Assembly: GCF_015706575.1 (NCBI RefSeq)
Contig: NW_024037050.1
Coordinates: 5,394,001 to 5,458,000, forward strand
DNA: 64,000 nt
Source of the DNA: Patiria miniata
Taxonomy: Eukaryota > Echinodermata > Asteroidea > Valvatida > Asterinidae
Reading direction: 5' to 3'
Below the pieces are notes generated by a model. It made no database searches, was not told where the DNA came from, and was given only the letters and a program-made list of their open reading frames with translations. Positions 46,890-58,072 of the stretch are shown piece by piece. How positions within the stretch are numbered: position 1 is the first letter of the stretch; every line of letters starts with the position of its first letter. The position numbers were made by a program, and so were the translations under genes.

Positions 46890-49741
46890 TTCTTTCCCCT
46901 GTAGACTGCACCTTGTCGACTTCAATTTACCGACACTGATACTTTCAAAATGATTGTTATTTTATTAAGAAAATTTTCTTCCAATTCGGTTCAGGAGATC
47001 TGGCTCTTTTTCACCAGTGGTACGTATTTGTCGTCGTTCAGTTCGTTCTCCCTTCCCCCATAATAGTTGGTCTTTGTTCTTGACCGGCGTCGGTGTGATT
47101 ACCGTAAGTCTACTGCTCCCTTTGCCCCTCCCGCTGTGCCCAGCCATAACCTAATTGGCGTGCTGCTTATTTCGCCCGGAGTTATTGTCAGCGATACTCG
47201 ACGAAATAATCTTGGGCCGCACTACAGATCCTGCGATTAAACAACCTAAAATTGAGTTAGCTAGCAAAACATATCACCTTATAACAATTTGTTCTTTTAC
47301 ATGTAGTAATCCAGGTGGCCAATTGCTGTGGAAAGTAGTGGGAAGTGAAAACGTTTTTGCCCTGAAAAGTATAAATTATGTTCAGAAAGGGATAGTTTTT
47401 CTTTCAGGCATGAGAATCTTCTTTTTTAAATAGGAATTCCTGGGGGGTTTGGCCCAAATTTCTGTGTTTTTGTTAATTTTGAGCCTGTTTTGGGGCTTTT
47501 TAAAACCAGATTTCACATATTTGTTCCTGTTTTTGCACAAGTTTCCTGGTTTTTTTTTTTATTGAAATTTATTCTCATGCCTGTTCTTTGAAAGGATCAG
47601 ATCGCCTCAACTTTTTCCCCTCTTACTTAAAACAAATTAGGGTAATTGTTTACCCTAATTTAGGTTAGCACTTATAGTATTATTCATTCCACTATTCATA
47701 TACAGCTTACATAAAGAGTTTGGCAAACATCCTAGTCGGAGATTGATTGTTGAAAAAAGTTGATCATTAATGAATGCCAAATTGAAAAAGCTACATCCCC
47801 AAACCGTCAAAAAGTTAGCTTCTGTTTGAATTATCAAAACAATTTAAAAACCAATCTGTTTCTACCGTAAGGTAAAAAAAAAAAAAAAATCAATGCCTTT
47901 TGATCAATACCCTGCCCACTCCTTAGCCAGTCCACGGTATCAAAGCTGTCCACGGTATCAAAGCTGTCCACGGTATCAACACTGCCCGTATGTTGTCCCC
48001 AATTATTTGATTAATAATCAAATAAATCAAGGTCTGTAGCTGTGATACCATCTGTTCCTGAGATCATTTTCCAAAACTGTCCAGCTGTGCCATAGTAGTT
48101 ATAAATTGTATTAATGCTTGTGATTTGTAGTCTTCTGCAGTCGAGGGATTTTGGGGGATGGTGTTGGATTGTGTGCAGGATTAATGGAAGGTTATTGTCC
48201 GGCTAGGCTTTATGTTGTTTCCGTAAGGCACTTATCAGTGTTTAATAATTAAACAAATTACCCCCCCCCCCCAAAATTTTTTTTTTTTTTTATTCAGAAT
48301 GGGAGTCAAATTACACACGTGTGTGTGTACCTTGTGCCTAGCCCTCTGTTACTTGAACTGTATGCTACCCCAAAAAATGCAGCATATTTTTTGGAGGGAT
48401 TGTGAAGTTTTTTTGATTTAAAAAAAAAAATTGTGTTAAAGCAGTTTTTTTCTAACAGCAAATCTTCCTCTAATGTCTGATTCTTGTGAAATCCTGCAAA
48501 ACTATATTCATTCCCAAAAAGAATTCAATGTAAATCTAGGCATAAACACTTTAAAAAACAACAACAACCAGAGGTACATTGTTTGGCGTGTTTTTTACTC
48601 TGAGTCAGGGTTGAGTAATCAGAATAACATTTCTTTGTCAAACAGTTACCACAATTTTCGGAATATAAGCCAACAAAACAATGTGGGATGGAAACACAGA
48701 GAAAGAGATTAGGTGATACTTATGTTAGTTCATTCAGCCAAACCCATGAAGAAAGCGTGGCGGTTTTGGTGGCTTTGTAAACTGACACGGGTCCACTTCA
48801 CCTTGACAGCTCACAGAATAGTGCTGTGTCCACTATTTGGATGTTGTTTTTCAATAACACTCAAACCACTCACTCTATAGAAGTTGAAGAAAGAAAAAAA
48901 CAAGCTTTCAGAGCTCTGAATTGTTGACTGGTATTGTGTCATCAGGCAGGTGTTTCAACATCAAACATGCTTAATGCCCAATGCAGGAGGCAGGTACACA
49001 GACGTTCATCAATTAATTTACAATCTGCGCGATTGTCGCAGTCACGGAATGATTTTAGAGGTAGACTTTAAATCCTGCCTTGAAGGTTTTTTTTTACAAA
49101 TCTCTGACTTTTCAGCGCATTCTCCTTTACTTTAGAGAGTCAGAATGGGAAATAAATATATTCCAGAAACACTGAATTGAATTCAATCACCCTCCCGAGA
49201 CCGCAAACCGCATAAATTTATATCACAAAACTTGATAAGTGCTTTGGGTGACGGTGTTTTCTTTTTTTTTGACGTCACGGCCACTCTACTAAAAGATCCC
49301 CGCGGCATTTTTCTTTTTAGATGTGGACCGTTGCATTTGCAAAGACTAGATTCATAATTTGTCCATTCATTTATCAGCACTATGCAGCGGCGTCGCGCGT
49401 ACACATTGGGCCTGCGTTGATGGCTAATGTAACTGTGCTTGCGGTTCTGGTTTGAATAATCGTTCCCTTGCTGTAATCATTAGGCTTAGTATATTGTAAC
49501 ACAGCATAGCAAGATGGGCTTTCTTGATTTGAACGCCGCTCAGACCTGATCTATCACCGTCTCATTTATCATTAAAAAGCCAATTTTGGATGTGTTGAAA
49601 ATGTGACGGGGTGAGGGAGGCGCAGTTGTTTTTTACAGCTCGAGCGTGAAATAGACGTGTTGAAATGGTCGTTTCGAAACTACGTAAGATGAAAAGCAAA
49701 TTACTGACGTTAGTGCTGCCCTTTTACTGTTAAAGTTGCTT
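46890..49741. other. Unannotated stretch with a small tandem repeat
   Basis: At 47932-47990 the 21-base unit TCCACGGTATCAAAGCTG plus spacer occurs three times. A C-run lies at about 48262-48271 next to a T-run. No coding exon was supported; a minus-strand patch near 47100 is somewhat GC-richer without a clear gene. Confidence 0.4.
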
Positions 49742-50105
49742 CCCCGTGCGTATTTTGAGTTTTATCACCAAAAAATTGATACCTTTTTCTAAATTGCTAT
49801 TTTCTAGTAATACAAAATGTATTCTTTTTTTTTTTAATGAGACATGGCCAAAAAAATTGGCCCACGTGTAGTTATTGAATTATTACTGTCAAGTTTTGAA
49901 TAGCTAGTAGCAAAACAGTAATTTCATCTGTGGGTAGGCTGGTTCCTACCCAAACAATCAGTATTGAATCGATAATGTAAGGACCAGAAGCCAGTCTGCT
50001 GGCAAGGCAGATAGTTTGTTGCCCATTCAGAACTTTTTGAGAGGGTTGCAGATGCCCTTTCCAGGGGGCGGGGGGGGGGGGGGGGGATTCTGGTTTGAAT
50101 AAAGC
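49742..50105 (+). repeat. Dispersed repeat B, copy 2
   Basis: Uninterrupted copy of the family at 44779-45645. It shows the empty site where MITE A entered copy 1: CCAGTCTGCTGGCAAGGCAGATAG runs straight through (given here in two parts, CCAGTCTGC and TGGCAAGGCAGATAG). A poly-G run at about 50066-50087 sits inside it, after AGGGTTGCAGATG. Confidence 0.75.
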
Positions 50106-51034
50106 ATGCGAGTTGAAAATTTGAGCATACAAGTTGATGGAATTTGTTGAAGAGTACGTGGAAAGCAACTTTAAAGTTTTCATATTGTGCAAACTTCATC
50201 TCTACATGGATCTAAATGGAAATGGAATGGAAATTATTACAATACCATCATAGAAACCCAATTTGAGACTTGACACGTTTAAATGGCCTTTTTCTATCAT
50301 GTTATCTGGTATTCCAGATGAACAGGAAGCAGTTTTAATGAGTTCAGAGAACCTGTATTCTAGTACTAAATTCACTGAATCAGATGAGTGGTTGATTTCA
50401 TTTTCTTGAGGGAATCAATCAAATTTTGTGTTCAATTTCCACTGGGTTGCATAATATCTCCTTAAATTAGCCCACCTCTGCTACATTTGTGCTGCCTCCT
50501 ACATGTATTAACTTGACGATCCCCTCAAAAGGAATCTTTGTCCCCAGCTCGATTTGTCTTTGAAATACTTGGTACGGTATGTGGGTCATTCTAGAAATTT
50601 GGGGACTAGACAAAAAATGTGAGACTACACAAAAGGCCACCTCCTTCTGGCACCTGTCAAATTGGTCACGCTGCTGTGCTCCAGACTCCATTTCCTAGCC
50701 TTTTGCAGTCACCAGAGCGTACGAGTAACATTTCCCTGACAATTATCTGATGAGTCTGACCTTTAAAGGGTAAAAGGAGTAAACAGAATGACCCTCCATA
50801 ATGGTAGTCTGCAAAATCTTGATGCTAAAAAATAACATTTTATGGAAGATGTTGAGAATGCTTTAAAAATGCCAGAAGATCAATTTCTGAGAAATATTAA
50901 CATCAAATGCAATGTTCCTTAAAACCTCATTGTGCGTTCAGAAAAAAAATCTTATTGTATACTATTACTGTTCTAAACCTGTCACTCCATCTTTTTCTGC
51001 AGTGTTACCTTTGGGTTATAGTGGGCGCATAGTC
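50106..51034. other. Unannotated stretch, no gene seen
   Basis: AT-rich sequence without repeat ends or splice-flanked frames that I could support. Confidence 0.35.
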
Positions 51035-51300
51035 ACCGCGCTATGTGGACTTTCTGCTGTCCTCATTGTACCATTGTGCATGGGACAATAATTGTGTACT
51101 ATGTAGTCCCCACAGTTATGGAACAAGAACGAGTGGGCGGGCCGTCATTGCGTTATGGGGAAGTTTTCCATTGTTAGGGTAGGCCTAATAAGAACCGAGT
51201 TGTGGGGACTTTCTGCTGTCCCCACAGCGTCTTCGGTCCCCATAGTACCATGGGACAACTCATGTGTAGTCCCCACAACGATACGGAGCAAGAACGTGTG
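51035..51300 (+). repeat. Two-copy direct repeat with GTCCCCAC motifs
   Basis: The order GGACTTTCTGCTGTCC, GTACCAT, TGGGACAA, TGTAGTCCCCACA and CAAGAACG occurs at about 51045-51135 and again at 51205-51297. The second copy keeps the palindromic GGGGACT...GTCCCC more intact. GTCCCCAC-type words occur in several animal DNA-transposon relics; identity not established. Confidence 0.6.
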
Positions 51301-51694
51301 TACACGTGTACAAAATGTACGTGTATGTATTGATGACTTGCGAAGCCATTTACGATAATGGTTTTTAGTTCCCTACATTAGCAATAAGATTCTTCACCGC
51401 GAAAAGCTTTGTCACACCGACTTGTCAAATGCGGTATTGATCAGATATCGACTGCCGACCCTGCTGGTGCTCTCTGAAAAGGATAAATCTTCCGGTCTTC
51501 CTTCCCCATTTGCTAGATTTATTTGACATGTCAACAGAAGTCATTGCGCTTGGATTCTCTGCTGATGTTATTAGTGGGAACTCTACCCACTGATTTTGGC
51601 ATCAATTAGGAAGGATAGCGAGATGGTGTTTCAGACCTCGTCAACTGATATTGTGCTTGGCTGTATTTTTTAACCTCACTACATACATGTACAT

Positions 51695-52316
51695 TTTTGT
51701 ATGCCTACACATGTACACGTAGCATTGTCCACCCTATCTGAGTTTCTTATGCTTCAGTGTTGGTGTGGATGTTTCGGATTCCGGAGATGCTGCTATTAGA
51801 CTATTATTCGGATACATTGTAATTATATATAACAAGTTAAGGATCGGGCATCGTTTTTGTACCTACACGTATACATGTAGCATTGTGAACCCTATCTGAG
51901 TTTCTTATGCTTCAGTGTTGGTGTGGATGTTTCGGATTCCGGAGATGCTACTATTTGACTATTATTCGGATACATTGTAATTATAACAAGTTAAGGATCG
52001 GGCATCGTTTTTGTACCTGCACGTATACATGTAGCATTGTGAACCCTATCTGAGTTTCTTATGCTTCAGTATTGGTGTGGATGTTTCGGATTCCGGAGAT
52101 GCTGCTATTTGACTATTATTCGGATACATTGTAATTATAACAAGTTAAGGATCGGGCATCGTTTTTGTACCTACACGTATACATGTAGCATTGTGAACCC
52201 TATCTGAGTTTCTTATGCTTCAGTATTGGTGTGGATGTTTCGGATTCCGGAGATGCTGCTATTTGACTATTATTCGAGTACATTGTAATTATAACTAGTT
52301 AACGACCGGGCATGTA
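51695..52316 (+). repeat. Tandem array of a 154-158-base unit, four copies
   Basis: The phrase TATCTGAGTTTCTTATGCTT starts at 51735, 51893, 52047 and 52201. Each unit also has TTGGTGTGGATGTTTCGG, ATTCCGGAGATGCT, GACTATTATTCG, TACATTGTAATTATA and GGCATCGTTTTTGTACCT. Copies 2 to 4 differ at only a few sites, so the array is young and still likely to vary in copy number. No frame stays open through it. Confidence 0.92.
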
Positions 52317-52439
52317 GTGTAGATGTACATGTACCGGTACCTACATGTAAGACTACCTAGAGGTTGGGATGGGAAAGTATTTGGTTGATTCGTGTGTGGA
52401 GTGCATTTCTGTAATGTGCACAATACATTGTATGTTTAT

Positions 52440-52820
52440 ACAGGAGTCACGGCATAACAGACAGGACAACTCCACGCCTGATTATCAATCCCAAGAATGT
52501 GACATTTTCACCCCGACTTGTTAAACAGCCCATCCCGATAGATGGGACGTCATATCGCTCGCGCAGAGGGACCGACTGTCCTGTGCCTGCTTCACCTGAC
52601 AGTTACCCGTCAAACGGCCTGGCAACTCTGATTGGCTCCGACATTTCGGTTTGAAACGTCCCGGTGTGATCCCCGTGGTTGGTCCCCGGCGGGTCGCGTG
52701 TATGCGGGGAACCAATGATTACAGTGGGGACCGGGGTATTATTGGATGAGGTCAGTACGTGACCAAGCTGCGAATCAACCCCTCCGTTCCAGACTTCCAG
52801 AGTCCGCCATTCTTCCAAAC
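52440..52820. promoter_or_regulatory. GC-rich, CCAAT-containing block, possible cis-regulatory element
   Basis: A 380-base island of higher GC and CpG in AT-rich surroundings. It holds several CCAAT/ATTGG boxes (about 52629, 52711, 52739), TGACCAAGC and TGACGTCA-like GGGACGTCAT (about 52543). No repeat ends and no conserved frame. It could be an enhancer or alternative promoter within the putative gene; this is inference from composition only. Confidence 0.25.
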
Positions 52821-55709
52821 AAGAATGGTAGGAATGAGGTTTAAAGACAGAAGATGAGCATCTTCACGAGTGCGTTTTTGGAGCTTGTGATTTGACTTGT
52901 GTTTGGGTTCAAGAGTCCACACTGATATCTGCCTTGCTGCATGGTGCCAGCAAAAATAAACTTAATTTGTGTTTTTTGGAAATAAAAAGATAATCTATCA
53001 CCCAAACAATAGAGCTTTGTTTTATTCATGCCAGCGTTACAGGGTCATATTGTTTTTTCCACTCAAGGCTTCTAATAGTTTGAATTGAACTTTCACTTGA
53101 ACAATTCTGTACCCCTGTTAACACTCCAAGTAATATCTCAGATTTTTTAGTTTGATGATTGAGTTGATTTTAGCTTTCTCTTTTAAATTAAAAAAAAAAT
53201 AATGTAAAAAATGTCAATGACAAATTTTTTTTCAAATGAATGGGGAATTCCTAAACCAATTTGTTACGCAAAATGACTGATATGTTATGATCGATGTACA
53301 TATGTACATACGTTACATTTACACGGTACTGGTACATGTACATGCGCATACCATGATTTCAGATTTAATTTCATTATTGAATGTTGGTTGATGCGCATGC
53401 ATCAGTGGTAAATATGAGGGTGTCTGCTTCATTATTAATTTTCTTCACCAAGGCACATGCAATACTTATCCAGATTAGCTGCACTGCCGAGAAACTGTAC
53501 TTTTGGTGCCCAGCCTTGTCACATCGATTGTGCAAGACGGTGAATAAGTGAAAAATAGATCAGCTGGAATTGATGCGATCTGCACCAGCAGTAATTGTAG
53601 AAAAAAAAAAATACAAACACAGAGTGTAGCCTTTGCAAGACCCTTTTGTTGCATAACTTCAGTTGGCCTCTGTTCAAAATGCCTATCCAAGTCGGAGATC
53701 TGTGATTAGATACATAGTAAAGAAACGGCGAGGAATTTGTTGGATAATTAATAAAACAAATCTCCCTTACATTTCTTTCATGGGAAGCTTCTTAGAAATG
53801 GCATTGAACTCTTGGGTTGGGTGATTTAATTGATTAGATGTAAGCCTGTACCATGGCATTTGTCGCTTCATTTGAGATGCAAAATTGTTTCCCTATACTC
53901 TCCAAGACCGATTCTCGCTCGGAGGAAGCTGATCTAAAGTTCATTTTCTGGATTTCGCCCGATAGTCTCTGTTGGTTGAATGCCATCATGCGCTGCTGGG
54001 CATTTCGTTCTCTTGGTCTGCTACCCTTATCCGGCTTAACGCCGTGTTTTGTGTGTGTGTGCAGAGCTCATCATTTATCGCATCAGATTCACCAAGGGCG
54101 ATTTGGCGGCTCTCTCCCCTTTCCCAACCTCAATCCCCCCCCCCCCCCTCGACAATATGTGTCGTTTTGTAGCACATGTTTTGCGCTCCTGGCGGTGTTT
54201 TTTTTGGAGGGAAAAGTTACTGGCGCGTGTTGTAGTAGTCTCCCCCCGGGGGGTGCTGAACACGAGGCAAATATCGTAACCAGATTACTCACGAGCCATG
54301 GTGAGGGACTGCAGGGGCAGGCAAAGAATGGTTGGGAGGGGACAGCTGTCAGTTAAAGCAGTCGGGTATGCTCGCTGCAAATCCACTGACAAAATATCTG
54401 TTATATCTTACACTTTGGCAATTAACAACATTCCTTGGAAGACTCTTCCAATGTTGTAGAATTTATCTTTAACAACCTGTAGCAGCCAGGCAGGAGTGGA
54501 AGGGGGGGGGGGCTGGGGAGGGGGAGCTGGGGAGGGGGAGAGAGTGTGTAACAACACATTTGGCCGATGGACACACAATTTTGCCAACAAAAATCGATTA
54601 GGGAGGGAGGGGGGGGGGGGGAGAGTCTCACCTAGCGATGCACGAGCAGCCAGGAATGCAAAACTGTAGTTCTGCTTTCCATTTCACAGTGGATGCGTTT
54701 TTGATTCTTAAACACAAGCAATGGTTGTCCAACTTGTACCACAGGCACGCAGCTTTTCCTTGGACCAGCTGATTTCCTCGTTTTTGAGTTCACACTTATG
54801 CCATTAGAAAATTAAAACTGCTGTATAAGCTTAGGTCTTGTAAAGCTTGGAATTTCCTCTTTTTTCCCCTAGTGTCCTAGTTCTATGCCTAGTAGTCGTA
54901 CCGACTTGTATTCTATGTATACATGTGCATTGATTGAAACGTGGAACGTGGATCAGAATTTGTCTTTTTACTCTAAATTGTATTATTGTAATAGCACCTG
55001 AATTTGACATCAATTGACTCTAAGAATTTCCTATCCCAGCATCCACAATAAATGCAATTTCAGCAGCGGACTGGACATGAAACAGTTGTTTAACCTCATT
55101 GCCTCATTAATATCTCACAGCTTCTCAATCACAACCAATGTTGTAACACCCTTCATTGACTAAAACCGTCAAGAGGTTGCCCAACTGCTGCATTAACACC
55201 TTGTAATAATTGACTTTATACAACATCAAGCAACTTCTCCCCCTTGTTTAACAAGACAGATACGAATCCGATGATAGATTTACTCTCCCTCCAGTGGGCT
55301 GGCCCACCCACAGCATATTACCCCCTTGACACAACCCCGATCAATTCCTTGATACAATATTATTCCAATATATCCCATCCAGCTTGCCATGCCCCAGTTG
55401 TTTATGGTAATGGAACTGGACCCTTACAACCCAAACACACAGTGTTACTGGCCCCATGAATCTTTCAGCAGGCCATTCCATAGGTGTGATGGTATGGGAC
55501 CATCAAGGCCCCAGTGGGGTCTGGACAGGTTGGGTAAACATTGGCCTGAGTTGCCCTTGTGTGGGGTCGCCGCAGGTCATCTGAGGTCACACAGGTCAGG
55601 TTTTGAACAGGTTATTATTTTCCCCCTTGAATGTCAAGCTGGCTTATAAACCATCAATCAAACGGGAATGTAACAGTGTGACATCCTATGCCTAAATTAG
55701 GCATTCGGC
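52821..55709. other. Unannotated stretch with several G/C runs
   Basis: The longest frame in the window (53853-54356, 167 codons) falls here but includes a proline run created by a poly-C tract, and overlaps similar frames on the other strand; no domain is seen. G runs at about 54502-54542 and 54602-54622 have quadruplex potential. ACATGTA words cluster at 53296-53345. Confidence 0.4.
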
Positions 55710-56232
55710 TTAAGGGGAAGATACAACATTTGCAAACATCAAAAAACGAAATGATCAAACTGTCTTGAAATATCTTACTGGATTGGTTGGGAATGACAGT
55801 CTAAAGCATCCTGTAAAGTTGTGGCTCCTGGTGTGCTGACATTTTCAAGAAAAACTGTATTTTTCCAACGCTGGTCGGCCAGCGTTGGAGAAAACTGGCT
55901 TTTTTCAAATAGTGCTCCTTCCTTTTTTATATTTAGTTCATCTACATTTTCTTTGCAATTGATTACACACCTGTGAAGGCTACAACCCTGCTAGACTGAT
56001 TCTCTGATCTTACAATTCCCCAAAGTCTATAAATTGCTCCGTTTCATCTTAAGTGGGGTTAGAGAACCAGACTACAAGAAAATGACTGGTTTTCTTGGTT
56101 TTTCCAACATCTGCGAACCCAAAACATGAAACATCAAGTCAGTGTAACAATATTTGCTATAACATACTATTCCTCCAAATCCATTTATTTCTGAAAATTG
56201 CAGTAAAAGCAAATGTTGTACATTCCCTTTAA
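55710..56232 (+). mobile_element. TTAA-type MITE family A, copy 2
   Basis: Full-length copy flanked by TTAA (55710-55713 and 56229-56232). Ends are GGGGAAGATACAACATTTGC and, reversed, AGGGAATGTACAACATTTGC. It aligns with 45037-45558 throughout: AAGCATCCTGTAAA, TCCTGGTGTGCTGACATTTT, ATTGATTACACACCTG and AACCAGACTACAAGAAAATG. The central palindrome at 55865-55888 has arms CCAACGCTGG and CCAGCGTTGG with TCGG between. Confidence 0.8.
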
Positions 56233-56359
56233 ATAAAATTGTTTTTCCTTCACCTATTAGTCTGAACGTTGTAGAGTAAGTTTAGGCCCTTGGTTGAGTC
56301 CCATTGATTACGGGTATGGTATGCAAGGCTTACATGTTGTTAGTAGCTTTCTTATTTTC

Positions 56360-56470
56360 TGTCCCGGGTAGAGCTTCTCAACCCTGGGTTGGATTTTTAA
56401 CTGTGTAGAGTGCTGAACCAGAGTAGAAGCCTTGTTGGATCCTGCTGGTGTGAAAAGGACCCATCACCGA
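56360..56470. mobile_element. Decayed relative of the GGGTTGA-rich MITE
   Basis: Contains GAGCTTCTCAACCCTGGGTTG and ends with GCTGGTGTGAAAAGGA, resembling the start (AGAGCCTCTCAACCCGG) and end (CTAGTGTGAAAAGGG) of the element at 29526-29885. Much shorter, so internally deleted or a diverged cousin. Confidence 0.35.
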
Positions 56471-57784
56471 CATGTTGGATAGCGTGAAGGGCCCCTTTGA
56501 TTAAAGCTAAAAATTAAAACACCACAAATTTGCAAGGTTTTTACAAATGCAATTTTGCTGATTCCTGGTGCGGCCTGGTTTTGGAATTAGGCAAAATATT
56601 GACATTTTAGAATGAAACAACTGAACAAGTAATTCGGAGTCTCAAGAAGGAATAAGTCAGTGAAACAAATAAAACATACACCCACAAATTTGGTAGGGTA
56701 TAGAACACAAAATTTGCACACAAACTTGGCACACAAAATTGGCATGCATACATGAACATTAAACTGATGAGCTAACAGTACAAGATTGCTAGCGAGCTGA
56801 CTATGATGCAAGTATATTACTGAACAAAATCTGGTATACTAATCACGAAGCTTGCAATTCAAAAACACTGGGGTCTGATTACCAACACCTTTACGATGCA
56901 CTCACATGATAAACTCACTGTGACCTGCATGTGTACATGAGCATGTGCATCTCAGTGAGCCAGCAGACCAACCGTAAATGTTTATGGCATCTTTACCTCC
57001 TTGGCATTTGCTCATAACCAATGATCCGATGCGATGCCGGCCAGTAAATTTACAAGACACTCATAAAACTTAATAGCAGATTGTCTAGGGAGGGAGACTG
57101 GGTGTTCCCTCCCCCCCCCCCCTTGATCGGAAAGACAGAGTGTGTTTTTGTGGCTTGGAATTATCCCAAATGACATTTGAAGAAGATGGGGCACTGAAAT
57201 ATTGAAAGGGGGGGGGAGCTTGGATGCGGTTTAAGGAAGATTGTGTCAGAAAAAAAGTGTGAGATTAAGCACACGAAGGACTGCAAAATTCATTGGAGGT
57301 TGAAAATGTCACGAACTAAATAAAAACTGATTGGAAGGGTTTATTTCCAAAAATAGCCATTCGAAAATAAAAGTGGAAGAAATAGCATGATAACAAAAAC
57401 TAATGGACCATACACAGTAAAACAGCTGTTTCTTGACTACATTTGATTGTAATCTGAAATTGTATTTAATTATATAACAGCCATCGACACTGACTTTAAA
57501 AAAAATTGGGTAACCGGGAGAGGGCTGGATTCTAAAAGGAACAATATAACAAAAATGGCATTTATCCCGTTGTGGAAACAAACTTGTTATTTACAATATC
57601 CTTCTTTACATTTACGTAAGCTTAATCATGTCAATCCAACAAGTTCCAACAGAAAAATAAATCTGTTGATTTTCTGGAGCTGAGTGGCAAATCAGCTATT
57701 GTCCTGCTACCGGTAGTGGTTAGATCCTGTTGGAGTCAGCAGGCTCCAGCCATTGGAATGGTACAGTTGCTATTGAAGGGGCCA
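56471..57784. other. Unannotated stretch, no gene seen
   Basis: AT-rich, with poly-C at about 57111-57122 and GTTGGA/AGCAGG words at 57628-57752 that resemble the repeat at 13889-14128. Confidence 0.35.
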
Positions 57785-58072
57785 CATCATGAGTCCGACA
57801 CCTCATAGACTTATGAGGAATACAATATATTTTGCACCTCATACATGGAAGTCCGACGTCGGAAAAACGAAGCGAACAAGGCGTCAGAGCTACATGTATG
57901 AGGCATCGGAGCTATGAGGCATTGGAGCTATGAGGCGTGGGAGCTACCGGTATGAGGCGTCGGACGTATGAGGCGTCGGACTTACAATGTATGAGCCTTT
58001 ATTTGGTTGGGGGATGTGGTTTTGTCAGACTAATGAGGCGTCGGACCTATGAGGCGTCGGACTTATGAGCGG
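57785..58072 (+). repeat. 16-base minisatellite, ATGAGGCGTCGGAC(C/T)T
   Basis: At least eight variants of TATGAGGCGTCGGA/GCT are scattered in 57890-58065, with inverted or broken forms upstream (GAGTCCGACACCTCATAGAC at 57789, AAGTCCGACGTCGGA at 57849). Units are separated by non-repeat insertions, and the two orientations make the block partly self-complementary. No protein frame. Confidence 0.75.

Noticed and set aside
53853-54356. Longest open frame in the window (167 codons, plus strand)
   Set aside because: Its proline run comes from a poly-C tract, other frames on both strands are also open here, and no domain, signal or splice site supports it.
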